A DNA stretch of 64,000 nt, from contig NZ_WLCM01000004.1 of assembly GCF_013317235.1 (NCBI RefSeq), positions 137,808 through 201,807 of the forward strand. The letters run 5' to 3'. Shown piece by piece: positions 54,046-63,810 of this stretch. This DNA is from Leisingera sp. ANG59. GTDB lineage: Bacteria > Pseudomonadota > Alphaproteobacteria > Rhodobacterales > Rhodobacteraceae. Under the pieces are notes generated by a model. It was not told the origin of the DNA. It was given only the letters and a program-made list of their open reading frames with translations, and did no database searches. The stretch's first letter is position 1; every line of letters begins with the position of its first letter. A program made the position numbers and the translations under genes.

Positions 54046-54477
54046 ATGAGCGATCGTATCTTCGGTGTCTTCGGCATGATCCTTGCTGCCGGCTATGTCT
54101 TTGCCGCGCTTGCGATCGAGGAAAGCTTTCTTTCCGATGCCGTCGGCCCCAAGGCCTTTCCCCTGATCATTGCTGCCATCCTCGGTCTGTCGAGCGCCGT
54201 GATCGCGCTGCGCCCGGACCCGGAACCGCATTGGCCCGCCCTGGGACGGCTGGCGGAAGTGGCTGCCGCGGTGGTGGTGCTGATCCTCTATGCCGAGATG
54301 CTGCCCGTCGCGGGTTTTGTCATCGCCACCGCCTTTGCCGCCGCCTATCTGGCCTGGCGGCTGGGGTCGGGACCGCTGGAGGCGGCAGCCGTGGGCGCGG
54401 GCACTTCCGTTGGCATCTATGTCACCTTTCACCTGATCCTGGGCCTGTCGCTGGCCAAGGGTCCGCTTGGCTTCTGA
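54046..54477 (+). CDS. tctB: Tripartite tricarboxylate transporter small membrane subunit TctB
   Basis: A 143-residue membrane protein of about four helices: FGVFGMILAAGYVFAALAI, AFPLIIAAILGLSSAVIAL, VVVLILYAEMLPVAGFVIATAFAAAYLAW and AGTSVGIYVTFHLILGLSL. TctB is the small membrane partner of TctA. It lies 90 bases after tctC and 12 bases before tctA. Confidence 0.92.
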   Translation: MSDRIFGVFGMILAAGYVFAALAIEESFLSDAVGPKAFPLIIAAILGLSSAVIALRPDPEPHWPALGRLAEVAAAVVVLILYAEMLPVAGFVIATAFAAAYLAWRLGSGPLEAAAVGAGTSVGIYVTFHLILGLSLAKGPLGF

Positions 54478-54489
54478 GGAGGGCGGAAC

Positions 54490-56028
54490 ATGGAGCTTCT
54501 CGCAAATCTTGGCGACGGTTTTGCCATCGCGCTCAGTTGGCAGAACATAGGCCTGGCGCTGCTGGGGTGTTTCCTGGGAACCATCATGGGCGCGCTGCCC
54601 GGGCTGGGGCCGTCGAACGGGGTCGCCATCCTGATCCCGCTGGCCTTTACCATGGGGCTGGGGGCGACGCCCTCGCTGATCCTGCTGACCAGTGTCTACT
54701 ATGGCGCCATGTACGGCGGGCGCATCAGCTCGATCCTGCTGAATATTCCCGGGGATGAGCCGGCCATGATGACATGCCTGGACGGCCACCCGATGGCCAA
54801 GAAGGGGCTGGCGGGCGAAGCCCTGTCGCTGTCGGGCATCGCGTCCTTCGTCGGTGCGTTCCTGGCCACCTGGGGGCTGATCCTGCTGGCACCGCAGCTG
54901 GTGAAGATCGCTCTGCTGTTCGGCCCGGCCGAGTATTTCGCCCTGTTCGCGCTGGCTTTCATGACGCTGGGCGGCGTGTCCTCTACCAACCAGGCGAAAT
55001 CGGCCTTTGCCGCGGCGCTGGGGCTGGGACTGGCAACCATCGGCGTCGATACCCAGACCGGCGTGCCGCGCTTCACCTTCGGTGAGGTGCATCTCTATGA
55101 CGGGCTTGACTTCCTGGTCGCCATCGTTGGCCTGTTTGCCCTGTCCGAGGTCTTCATCTTCCTGGAAACCCGGCACGGCGGATCGGACGCGGCAGGGCGC
55201 AAGCTGACCATCGGCAAGCTCTACCCGCCAATGGCGATGATCCGGCAGACCACCCCGACCATGCTGCGGACGTCCTTCCTCGGGTTCATTGCCGGGGTGC
55301 TGCCCGGCGCCGGGGCTTCGCTGGGATCGTTCATCTCCTACTCGATGGAAAAGAAGCTGGTCGACAAGGAGGGCACTTTCGGCACCGGCGATCCGCGCGG
55401 CGTGGCAGCGCCCGAGGCCGGCAATAACGCGGCTGCCGGCGGCGCGCTGGTGCCGATGCTGGCACTTGGGGTGCCCGGCTCGGGGACAACCGCAGTTCTG
55501 CTGGCGGTGCTGCTGGCACTCAACATCACGCCCGGGCCACTGCTGTTCAGCCAGAACCCGGACGTGGTCTGGGGCCTGATAGCGGCGCTGTTCATTGCCA
55601 ACTTCATGCTGCTGGCGATGAATATCCCGATGGTTGGGCTGTTCACCCGCGTGCTGATGATCCCGTCTCGGATCCTGATGCCGATTGTGGCGATGGTGAG
55701 CTTCGTCGGCATCTACGGCATTTCCGGCAGCACCTTCGATCTGTTGGTGATGATCGGCTTCGGTGTGTTGGGCTGGGTGCTGCGCAAGCTGGATGTGCCG
55801 CTGGTGCCGGTCATCCTGGGCACGCTCTTGGGCAACGCGATGGAGAACAACCTGCGCCGTGCGGTGACCATCGACAACGGCAACTGGTGGACCCTTGTGG
55901 ACAGCCCGCTGTCCATCGCGCTTTGGGCGATAGCGATCATCGGGTTTGTGCTGCCGCTGATCGTCGGTGCGCGAGTAAGGGCCAAGATGCACCAGCGCCA
56001 GGACGAGGAAGGCGCGATCAGCGACTGA
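54490..56028 (+). CDS. tctA: Tripartite tricarboxylate transporter large membrane subunit TctA
   Basis: A 512-residue transporter with about 12 helices. TctA signatures include GALPGLGPSNGVAILIPLAFTMG, YYGAMYGGRISSILLNIPGDEPAMMTCLDGHPMAKKG and GAGASLGSFISYSMEKKL. It moves the carboxylate with Na+ or H+. AGGAGGG precedes the ATG. I saw no terminator in the 131-base gap to the convergent acyl-CoA ligase gene. Confidence 0.95.
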   Translation: MELLANLGDGFAIALSWQNIGLALLGCFLGTIMGALPGLGPSNGVAILIPLAFTMGLGATPSLILLTSVYYGAMYGGRISSILLNIPGDEPAMMTCLDGHPMAKKGLAGEALSLSGIASFVGAFLATWGLILLAPQLVKIALLFGPAEYFALFALAFMTLGGVSSTNQAKSAFAAALGLGLATIGVDTQTGVPRFTFGEVHLYDGLDFLVAIVGLFALSEVFIFLETRHGGSDAAGRKLTIGKLYPPMAMIRQTTPTMLRTSFLGFIAGVLPGAGASLGSFISYSMEKKLVDKEGTFGTGDPRGVAAPEAGNNAAAGGALVPMLALGVPGSGTTAVLLAVLLALNITPGPLLFSQNPDVVWGLIAALFIANFMLLAMNIPMVGLFTRVLMIPSRILMPIVAMVSFVGIYGISGSTFDLLVMIGFGVLGWVLRKLDVPLVPVILGTLLGNAMENNLRRAVTIDNGNWWTLVDSPLSIALWAIAIIGFVLPLIVGARVRAKMHQRQDEEGAISD

Positions 56029-56159
56029 CCAAGCGAGCAGCCATTGCAGGGCGCTCTCTGGAATGGCTGCTAGTTTTCTTGAAGCTCGACGGATTCACCC
56101 CTTCAGCACTTGGCGACCGCGCCTCATCCCGGGATTTCGGGAGCGCCGGACAAGGTAGC

Positions 56160-57668
56160 TCAGTCGGAACGGGCTGCGTTGGGAATCGCCGCCAGAATCT
56201 TGTTCCGCTGTATTTTTCCTGACGGGCCTTTGGGCAAATCGTTCAGGAAATACACCTCGTCAGGGGACTTGAACTTCCCAAGCTGGGACTGGCAGAGTTC
56301 GATCAGTTCCAGCGGCGTCAGTTCCGATCCGCCGCGGATTTTCACGGCGGCTTCAACTGTTTCACCATAGCTTTTGCAGGGGCGCCCGAAGGCGGCGGCC
56401 TCGATCACGTCCGGGTGGGAATAGAGCGCCTCGTCGATCTCGCGCGGGGCGATGTTTTCGCCGCCTTTGATGATCAGCTCCTTCAGGCGCCCGGTGACGA
56501 AGACATAGCCGTCGCCGTCGATCCGCCCCAGATCGCCGGTGCGCAGCCAGCCGTCGGGTGTGAAGGTTGCGGCTGTGGCTTCCGGGTTGTTCAGGTATTC
56601 CAGCATCACGTTGGGGCCGCGCACCGCCAGCTCGCCTGCGCTGCCATTGGTGACGGGCTGAAGGTTTGCATCCAGGATCGTCACTTCGTTGCCAAAGGCG
56701 ATGCCGGGGGAGCCGATCTTGCGGATGCCCGGGGGCAGGGGGTTCGACAGGATCTGGGCTGCCGTCTCTGTCAGGCCCATGGTTTCGATCACCGGCATGC
56801 CGAAGCGGTCTTCAAACGCGCGCTGCACATCCGGGGCCAAGGCAGATGAGGCAGAACGGCCGAAGCGGAGGCGCGCCCTGGTGCTTTCGACGGGGTCCAG
56901 GTCCGAATGCAGCAAATGCGAGATGATGGTGGGCACCACCGAGAACCAGGTCGCCTGCGACCAGCCGGCATGAGCCCAGAAACGGCTCGCAGAGAACCGC
57001 GTGCACATCGCGAGCGAACCGCCGGAGATCAGCGCGCCCATCACGGTCACGCACAGCCCGTTGATGTGGTAGATGGGCAGCACGCAGAGGCCGCGGTCCT
57101 GCGGTGTCAGCTCATGCGCCACGGCGGTGGTCCAGCCGCCCGCCAGCAGGCTGGCGTGGCTGTGCACCACGCCCTTGGGGCGGCCGGTAGTGCCGGAGGT
57201 GTACATCAGCAGGGCGTGGTCACCGGCGGAGAGCGGGTGCAGCTCTGCCGGTGACCCGCCAGTTGCTGCCGCCTGGTCCAAAGGGGAGAGAAATGGCAGG
57301 CTGGCAGTCTCGTGAAACAGGTCCGTCTGGCTGGGGTGGACAAAGGCAAAGCGGGCGCCGCTGTGCTGCAGGGCGTAGGACACCGCGCTGTTGCCGGCAA
57401 CCAGGTTGATCATGGTGGCGCGGAAACCGCCGTAAAGCACGCCGAACAGGCATTCAAGCGCTTCGCGCCCGTTGGGGTGCAGGATGGCGATGCTTTCGCC
57501 CTTGGCGATTCCCTTGCCGGTCAGGTAGCCGGCGATTGCCTTTGCCGTCTTGCGCAGCTCCTGCCAGCTCAGATCGGGGCCGCCGTCTGGAAAGACAAAG
57601 CCGGTGCCGCCCTCTGCGGCGCGTGTGTCGAGCCAGTCGCGGATGGTTCCCTTGGGCGGTTCCCTCAT
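56160..57668 (-). CDS. AMP-forming acyl-CoA ligase, probably sulfoacetyl-CoA synthetase (SauT-like)
   Basis: A 502-residue member of the AMP-binding superfamily. Core motifs are LLMYTSGTTGRPKGVVHSH (near 155), GWLRTGDLGRIDGDGYVFVTGRLKELIIKGGENIAPREIDEAL (about 375-415) and PSGKIQRNKIL with the catalytic Lys near the end. Substrate cannot be read from sequence alone. It overlaps by 4 bases the acylating aldehyde dehydrogenase gene, as in sulfoacetate clusters, where the CoA ester is then reduced to sulfoacetaldehyde. It is the last gene of the LacI-linked minus-strand operon. Confidence 0.85.
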   Translation of the reverse strand: MREPPKGTIRDWLDTRAAEGGTGFVFPDGGPDLSWQELRKTAKAIAGYLTGKGIAKGESIAILHPNGREALECLFGVLYGGFRATMINLVAGNSAVSYALQHSGARFAFVHPSQTDLFHETASLPFLSPLDQAAATGGSPAELHPLSAGDHALLMYTSGTTGRPKGVVHSHASLLAGGWTTAVAHELTPQDRGLCVLPIYHINGLCVTVMGALISGGSLAMCTRFSASRFWAHAGWSQATWFSVVPTIISHLLHSDLDPVESTRARLRFGRSASSALAPDVQRAFEDRFGMPVIETMGLTETAAQILSNPLPPGIRKIGSPGIAFGNEVTILDANLQPVTNGSAGELAVRGPNVMLEYLNNPEATAATFTPDGWLRTGDLGRIDGDGYVFVTGRLKELIIKGGENIAPREIDEALYSHPDVIEAAAFGRPCKSYGETVEAAVKIRGGSELTPLELIELCQSQLGKFKSPDEVYFLNDLPKGPSGKIQRNKILAAIPNAARSD

Positions 57669-59086
57669 TGCCCCGCCTCCGCCCAGTAGCTGGCAAAGAT
57701 GTCCTGGAGCGCGGGTTCGCGGGCAGGGATTTCGCGCACGATCCTGGTGGTTTGCACGAAGTGGCGCCAGTTGAGGTTGGTGTCGATGGAATTTCCGCCC
57801 CAGCTGCCGCAGCCCATTGACAGGGAGAACGGCATTCCGTTGGTGAAGGCACCACCGGTGGCGAAGGTATGGGCCTGGTTGACGATCACCCGGCAGGCCG
57901 GCATCTCGCGGCCCAGTCCGACGGCGCGTTCGTCCTTGGCGGTGTGGATGCCGATCGAGTGGCCCGCGCCCTGGTAGGTGAGGATGCGGGCGGCGATGGC
58001 CTTGGCATCCGCGTAATCCGCAGCCCGGTAGACGGCGAGGATGCGGCTCAGCTTCTCGCCGGACAGCGGGTGGTCCGGGCCGATGCCCTTGGTTTCCACC
58101 GCCAGGAATTTGGTCTCTGGGGGGACTTTGCCGGTCATGTCCAGCGCGGCCAGCATCCTGCCCGCGTCCTGGGCGATGACCTCGCGGTTCAGATGGCCGT
58201 CCGGCCAGAGTCTGGCGATGATGCCATCTGCCTCGGCCTCGGGCACCAGCGCGCCGCCTTCCCGGGCGAGCGCTGCAATGAACTGGTCATAGATGGCATC
58301 CACCACCACGACGGAATTTTCCGAGGAACAGGAGGTGGCATTGTCGAAACACTTGGAGGCGGCGATCTTGGCCGCGGCCTCCGCCAGATCCGCGGTTTCA
58401 TCCACGATCACCGTGACATTGCCGGCGCCGACAGCCACGGCAGGCGTGCCGCAGGACTGGGCGCGGTGGACGTTGTTCTGGCTGCCGGTGCAGATCACCC
58501 GGTCAGCGGCCTCCATCAGCGCCTGGGTCTTGGCCTTGGAGCCGGGGGCCGGGATCATCTGCACCAGATCAGGATTGAGACCCAGCTTGGCAAACTCGGC
58601 GTGGATATAGGCCAGCAGCAGCTCGCAGGAGGCGACGCCCTTGGGGGAGGGAGCCACGACGATGGCATTGCCGCCCTTCAGCGCGTTGATGATGTTGTTG
58701 GCAGGCGTCGCCGCCGGGTTGGTCGAGGGGACAACGGCGCCGATCACGCCGATGGGGCGCATGATTTCGGTTATGCCGGTATCAGGGTTGTCGCTGATGA
58801 TGCCGTGGGTCCGGGCACCCGCAATGTCGCGCAGCAGGCCCAGCGTCTTGCGGTGGTTCTTGGTGATCTTATCCGGCACGTTGCCGAGGCCGGTGGTTTC
58901 CACCGCAAGTTCAGCCAGGGCGCGGTTGCGGGCGGGCTCCATGATGGCCCATCCGGCCGCCAGGGCAGCCTTGTCATAGAGAGCCTGGCTTCCCCTGGCT
59001 TCAAAGTCCTGTTGGGCGGTGCGGGCGCGCACCACGATCTGTTCCACCTCGGCGGCGCCGGAGGCGAGTGCGTCCTGAGCGTTCAT
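57665..59086 (-). CDS. Acylating aldehyde dehydrogenase, probably sulfoacetaldehyde dehydrogenase (SauS-like)
   Basis: A 473-residue CoA-acylating aldehyde dehydrogenase of the AdhE/EutE type. Features are PVGVIGAVVPSTNPAATPANNIINALKGGNA-type start of the NAD domain (near residue 130, read as PIGVIGAVVPSTNPAAT), NVTVIVDETADL, and the catalytic Cys in FDNATSCSSENSVVVVD (near residue 252). Together with the AMP ligase and a dedicated TTT transporter it fits sulfoacetate breakdown. It lies between tctC2 and the ligase; the downstream enzyme Xsc is not in this window. Confidence 0.87.
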   Translation of the reverse strand: MNAQDALASGAAEVEQIVVRARTAQQDFEARGSQALYDKAALAAGWAIMEPARNRALAELAVETTGLGNVPDKITKNHRKTLGLLRDIAGARTHGIISDNPDTGITEIMRPIGVIGAVVPSTNPAATPANNIINALKGGNAIVVAPSPKGVASCELLLAYIHAEFAKLGLNPDLVQMIPAPGSKAKTQALMEAADRVICTGSQNNVHRAQSCGTPAVAVGAGNVTVIVDETADLAEAAAKIAASKCFDNATSCSSENSVVVVDAIYDQFIAALAREGGALVPEAEADGIIARLWPDGHLNREVIAQDAGRMLAALDMTGKVPPETKFLAVETKGIGPDHPLSGEKLSRILAVYRAADYADAKAIAARILTYQGAGHSIGIHTAKDERAVGLGREMPACRVIVNQAHTFATGGAFTNGMPFSLSMGCGSWGGNSIDTNLNWRHFVQTTRIVREIPAREPALQDIFASYWAEAGQ

Positions 59087-59154
59087 GTCTTACCTCGATT
59101 TCTAGGCCGGGGCGCGCTGCGGCTGTGCGCGCCCCGGAGGAGTTCCGGCTGGGA

Positions 59155-60114
59155 TCAGAGCCCTGCCAGAAGCTCTTTCAGTGTCTGTTCGCGGGCGGCC
59201 CACATCTCCTTGACCTCGTCGCGGGTCATGATGTGCATGGGCGAGCCGCCGGCCGCCATCTTCTTGGAGACCCGGTCATTGGCGAACATCGCAGGCACGG
59301 TTGCGGCGAGCTTGTCGATCACCTCTTGCGGAGTGCCCTTGGGCACCATCACGCCGCGGAAATTGACGGAGGAGTTGTCGACCTCCAGACCTTGCTCTTG
59401 CATGGTGGGCACGTCGGGCAGGAAATCGGAGCGCTGCAGGTCGGCAACCCCCAGGATCCTGACGTTGCCGGCCTCCTGCGCACGGTAGGCATCCGACAGG
59501 TTGTTGATGCCGCCCATAACCTCACCGGCGATCACTGCCTTCATCGCAGCGGCGCCGCCGCCCTTGGTCGGGATGTAGGCCATTTTCACGCCAGCGGCCT
59601 TTTCGATCTGCAGCGCCGCGATGTGGTGGCCGACAAACAGGCCGGCGCCGGAAAATGTCAGCTTGCCCGGGTTCCCCTGAGCGTAGGCGACCACATCGGC
59701 CATCGAGTTGAACGGGCTGTCAGCACCCACGACAAACACTGCCGGGTCGGCGCCCCAGTTGGCGATCGGTTCGAAACTCTCCGCGGAATACTGCACGCCG
59801 CCCTTGATCGACTGGGCGATGAAATGGGGCACGTTGTAGGCCGCGAGCGTATAGCCGTCGGCATCGGCCTGGGTCGCAAACCAGTTCCAGCCGACACGGC
59901 CGCCGGCGCCGGGCTTGTTGATGATGGCGATGGGCATTCCCAGCGCATCCTCGTTGCCGGCGGTCATGGTGACGATCCGGGCCTGAAAATCAGTTGCCCC
60001 GCCAGCCCCGTAGGAGACCATCATCATGATCGGGCGTTCCGGGTATTCCTCGGACATGGCAGCGCCTGCCAGTCCCATCAGCGCGATGGCAGCGCCTGCA
60101 ATCAGTTTCTTCAT
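59155..60114 (-). CDS. TTT transporter substrate-binding protein (second system)
   Basis: A 319-residue periplasmic TctC-family receptor: signal peptide MKKLIAGAAIALMGLAGAAM, then YPERPIMMMVSYGAGGATDFQAR, INKPGAGGRVGWNWFATQADADGYTLA and KMAYIPTKGGGAAAMKAVIAGEV. GGAGGAG precedes ATG 60114. It is the third gene of tctA2-tctB2-tctC2 and is followed by the dehydrogenase. Its ligand is probably the substrate of the neighbouring enzymes (sulfoacetate, inferred). Confidence 0.93.
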   Translation of the reverse strand: MKKLIAGAAIALMGLAGAAMSEEYPERPIMMMVSYGAGGATDFQARIVTMTAGNEDALGMPIAIINKPGAGGRVGWNWFATQADADGYTLAAYNVPHFIAQSIKGGVQYSAESFEPIANWGADPAVFVVGADSPFNSMADVVAYAQGNPGKLTFSGAGLFVGHHIAALQIEKAAGVKMAYIPTKGGGAAAMKAVIAGEVMGGINNLSDAYRAQEAGNVRILGVADLQRSDFLPDVPTMQEQGLEVDNSSVNFRGVMVPKGTPQEVIDKLAATVPAMFANDRVSKKMAAGGSPMHIMTRDEVKEMWAAREQTLKELLAGL

Positions 60115-60155
60115 TTTCTTCTCCTCCCTATTGGTTTCGGACCGCGTTCCGGCGG

Positions 60156-60611
60156 TCAGAACAGAATTTCCCGCGGCGTGTAGACGCTCAGCAGTTTGGC
60201 AAAGAGGCCGTACATCACCGCCACGAAGACGGCGGTGATCAGCACGCGTTTGACCCAGGTCTTGCCTTCGGAATGCGGCGCCGGGTCGTAGAGCGACAGC
60301 AGGATGAAAAACCCGATGGCGGTAGCGGTGTAGAACCCCAGCGCCTTGGCGGCCCAGAAGACATAGACCAGCATCAACGACAGACCCGGAACCATGTTCA
60401 GGAACATTGTCCGGGACACGCCGGAGCCGACCTTGCTGAGTCCGAGGGCGGCCTTGCCGAAGGTCCAGCCCGCCAGCACCACAAAGACGGATGCGATCAG
60501 GCGGGGAAACAGGAAGGCCTCGGCAGGCTGCTGGGTGTAACTGACCCAGGCGACCCAGATGCCGACGGCAAAGACCAGACCGGAGCCAAGGATGTGCTGA
60601 GACCGGTTCAT
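60156..60611 (-). CDS. TTT transporter small membrane subunit TctB (second system)
   Basis: A 151-residue membrane protein with four helices: ILGSGLVFAVGIWVAWVSY, LIASVFVVLAGWTFGKAAL, MVPGLSLMLVYVFWAAKALGFYTATAIGFFILLSLY and RVLITAVFVAVMYGLFAKLL. Its ATG overlaps the tctA2 stop (ATGA), so the two subunits are coupled. Low identity between TctB proteins is normal; the call rests on position and topology. Confidence 0.9.
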   Translation of the reverse strand: MNRSQHILGSGLVFAVGIWVAWVSYTQQPAEAFLFPRLIASVFVVLAGWTFGKAALGLSKVGSGVSRTMFLNMVPGLSLMLVYVFWAAKALGFYTATAIGFFILLSLYDPAPHSEGKTWVKRVLITAVFVAVMYGLFAKLLSVYTPREILF

Positions 60612-62119
60612 GCCTGGGCCTCCTCTTTGGTGGTGTAGCGGCGGCTGCGCAGCTCCATCCAGGCCGAGTAAGCGATGGAGGCGACAACCACGGCGATCAG
60701 GAAGATGTTCAGCCCGCCGGTCAGGAAGTAGGCGGACTTGCCGACGGTGGCGTCGGCGATCATGCCGCCCTGAATGAAGTTCGACTCCGCGATCGGGCCC
60801 AGGATCAGGCCCAGCACCAGCGGCGCGGCGGAGAAGCCGAAACGTTCCAGGAAGTACATGCCGATGCCGAGGCAGGCCATCACGTAGACGTCGCCCATCG
60901 AGCTTTGCACCGAGTAGGCACCGAAGACGGAGAGGGCGAGCACGATGGCGGCCATCACCGATTGCGGCACCTGGGCGACGCGGGCGGCGAGGCCTGCCAC
61001 ATAGAGGCCGAAGAGGCACATCAGGACCTGGCCCACCAGCATTGAGTTGATGAAGGTCCAGGCCACGTCGGGGTGATTGTCAAAGAGATCGGAGCCCGGG
61101 AAAATGCCGTGGATCAGCAGGCCGCCCAGCAGCACCGCGGCGGTGGGGCTGCCTGGGATCGACAGCGTCAGGAGCGGCACCAGCGACGGGCCGACCATGG
61201 CGTTGTTGGCGGATTCCGCTGCGATCACGCCTTCGCTGTGGCCGTGGCCGAATTTCTCCTTCTCGGAGGAGAACTTCTTGGTCTGGTCATAGGCCACAAG
61301 CCCGGCGATCTGACCGCCGACGCCGGGGATCAGCCCGATGATGGAGCCGGTGATGGTGCCGATGCCAAGGGCGCGCGGGCGGCGCAGCAGTTCGCGGGTG
61401 GCGTCAAGCACGGAATGCTTCTGCACTTCGATCACCTCGGCGCCGTCCGCGCGGCGGCCCTTGGCGAACATGGTGAGCACCTGCGGGATGGCAAAGAGGC
61501 CGATCAGCGCCGCGATGATGTTGATGCCGCCGCCAAGCGACGGGTGGAAGATGAACCGCTGGGCGCCCATGATGTCGTCGAACCCGATGGTGGCCAGCCA
61601 CAAGCCGATGCAGCCGGACAGCAGCCCCTTGACCACGGAGGCCGAGTCCAGCGAGCCGATCACCGTGACGCCCAGGATCGCCAGCCAAAACAGATGCGAG
61701 GGGCCGAAGGCCAGCGCCCACTGGGCCAGCAGCGGGGTCAGGAAGATCAGCAGCAGCACGCCGAAGATGCCGCCGACCGCGGAGGCCAGGAACGACAGCT
61801 GCAGCGCCTTGGCGCCCTGGCCCTGTTTGGCCATCTTGTGGCCGTCCAGCGTGGTGGCGATATTGGCGGGCGCGCCGGGGATCTTCAGCAGGATCGCGCT
61901 GACCGCGCCGCCCGCCACGGTGGAGGTATAGGCAGCCCCCAGCAGGATCAGGCCCTGCACCGCCTCCAGATGGAAGGTGAAAGGGATCAGCAGCGCCACG
62001 GCCATGGTGGGGGAAAGCCCCGGGGTCGCCCCCAGGATCAGGCCGCCGATGGTGCCGCCCAAAAGCAGCAGGAATGACAGCGGTGAGAAAACTTCTCCGA
62101 AGTAAAATATGAAGTCCAT
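60608..62119 (-). CDS. TTT transporter large membrane subunit TctA (second system)
   Basis: A 503-residue TctA-family transporter (LLGGTIGGLILGATPGLSPTMAVALLIPF, GAAYTSTVAGGAVSAILLKIPGAPANIATTLDGHKMAKQG). It is the first gene of the minus-strand operon tctA2-tctB2-tctC2-aldDH-ligase. GGGAGG lies 7 bases before ATG 62119. The gene order A-B-C differs from the C-B-A order of the first system. The shared 113-base region with lacI contains the operator. Confidence 0.94.
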   Translation of the reverse strand: MDFIFYFGEVFSPLSFLLLLGGTIGGLILGATPGLSPTMAVALLIPFTFHLEAVQGLILLGAAYTSTVAGGAVSAILLKIPGAPANIATTLDGHKMAKQGQGAKALQLSFLASAVGGIFGVLLLIFLTPLLAQWALAFGPSHLFWLAILGVTVIGSLDSASVVKGLLSGCIGLWLATIGFDDIMGAQRFIFHPSLGGGINIIAALIGLFAIPQVLTMFAKGRRADGAEVIEVQKHSVLDATRELLRRPRALGIGTITGSIIGLIPGVGGQIAGLVAYDQTKKFSSEKEKFGHGHSEGVIAAESANNAMVGPSLVPLLTLSIPGSPTAAVLLGGLLIHGIFPGSDLFDNHPDVAWTFINSMLVGQVLMCLFGLYVAGLAARVAQVPQSVMAAIVLALSVFGAYSVQSSMGDVYVMACLGIGMYFLERFGFSAAPLVLGLILGPIAESNFIQGGMIADATVGKSAYFLTGGLNIFLIAVVVASIAYSAWMELRSRRYTTKEEAQA

Positions 62120-62159
62120 TCGGGGCCTCCCAACCCGGCTGATCGCGCTTTTACTTTTG

Positions 62160-62165
62160 TTGACA
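62160..62165 (+). promoter_or_regulatory. -35 element of the lacI-type regulator gene
   Basis: A perfect TTGACA at 62160-62165, with the best -10 candidate AATAGT at 62185-62190 (19-base spacer, weak). The LacI operator lies just downstream, consistent with autoregulation. Confidence 0.4.
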
Positions 62166-62192
62166 AAACAGGTTAGGCCATGAAAATAGTAT

Positions 62193-62206
62193 TGCAAACG
62201 TTTTCA
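62193..62206. promoter_or_regulatory. LacI-family operator
   Basis: TGCAAACGTTTTCA is a near-perfect palindrome around AACGTT, the central core typical of LacI/GalR operators. It lies between the divergent tctA2 operon and the lacI-type gene and overlaps TTGCAA, a possible -35 for the operon. Confidence 0.75.
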
Positions 62207-62232
62207 TTAATCTTGCCGGGGGAGGGGAGATT

Positions 62233-63258
<1,026 letters not shown>

Positions 63259-63297
63259 CGGCAAATCAGAAGATGAGCGGCCGAATGCAGCAGGCTG

Positions 63298-63510
63298 TTA
63301 CCGGCGATAGCATTTGGACTTCCGTCCAAACCCGCTGGGAGAACAGACGTAAGTCCCTTTTGCCAGCGTGGTTTCTCCGGAGACGCGTTTGCCGCCCTGA
63401 GCGCTTGCGCTGCTCAGGCTGACGGTGAGGCTTAGAGCCACCGCGCAGGCAAATTTGAGCGAATGAAAAAATACCGGCATGCGCCGGGGGGCCGCAGATA
63501 CTGCGTTCAT
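63298..63510 (-). CDS. Small exported protein
   Basis: A 70-residue protein with an N-terminal hydrophobic signal (SLKFACAVALSLTVSLSSASAQ) and a short basic mature part ending SGETTLAKGTYVCSPSGFGRKSKCYRR, with two cysteines that could pair. ATG 63510 has GAGG 8 bases upstream; ATG 63480 would also give a signal peptide. Function unknown. Confidence 0.6.
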   Translation of the reverse strand: MNAVSAAPRRMPVFFHSLKFACAVALSLTVSLSSASAQGGKRVSGETTLAKGTYVCSPSGFGRKSKCYRR

Positions 63511-63810
63511 AAACTGCACCTCGTCCTCATCGGCCCCGGGCTGCTCTTTTGTGCCGGAACGGCACTCGGCAACCAAACGGCCATGTCACTCACTGCGCGG
63601 TCTGCGCAGCAACCTTTTTCTAGGTGCATTGACGCTTCTTTTCAATGTGGCTGTGCGAAAATCCGCTCATAACCCTCAACCCTGTGCAGGCCTGCACAGG
63701 GAACGGATTTAAACTCAAAGAGTTCTGAACTGCACCTCAGGCGCAGTTCTCCGTAAGGCTCCGGCGAAGACCGCGGTCCCATTGGCGCTGTGATGTGATA
63801 CCCGTTGTTC
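63511..63810. other. Gene-free, palindrome-rich gap
   Basis: No convincing open frame. It contains a perfect 22-bp palindrome (63680-63701) nested inside a 7-bp inverted repeat (AAATCCG 63659-63665 with CGGATTT 63704-63710), and a second hairpin GAACTGC/GCAGTTC (63727-63733 with 63743-63749). This may mark an operator set, a transcript end or the edge of a mobile segment. Confidence 0.5.
63680..63701. repeat. Perfect 22-bp palindrome
   Basis: Arms CCCTGTGCAGG and CCTGCACAGGG without a spacer. Enclosed by a second inverted repeat. No T run, so a terminator is not obvious. Confidence 0.6.

Noticed and set aside
53137..55992. 951-residue open frame antisense to tctCBA
   Set aside because: It spans three real genes and their gaps, is Arg/His/Gln-rich, and has no recognisable motif; tctC, tctB and tctA on the plus strand are certain.
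61073..62077. 334-residue open frame antisense to the second tctA
   Set aside because: Composition is dominated by Asp/Gln/Gly/His as expected opposite a membrane protein; no motif.
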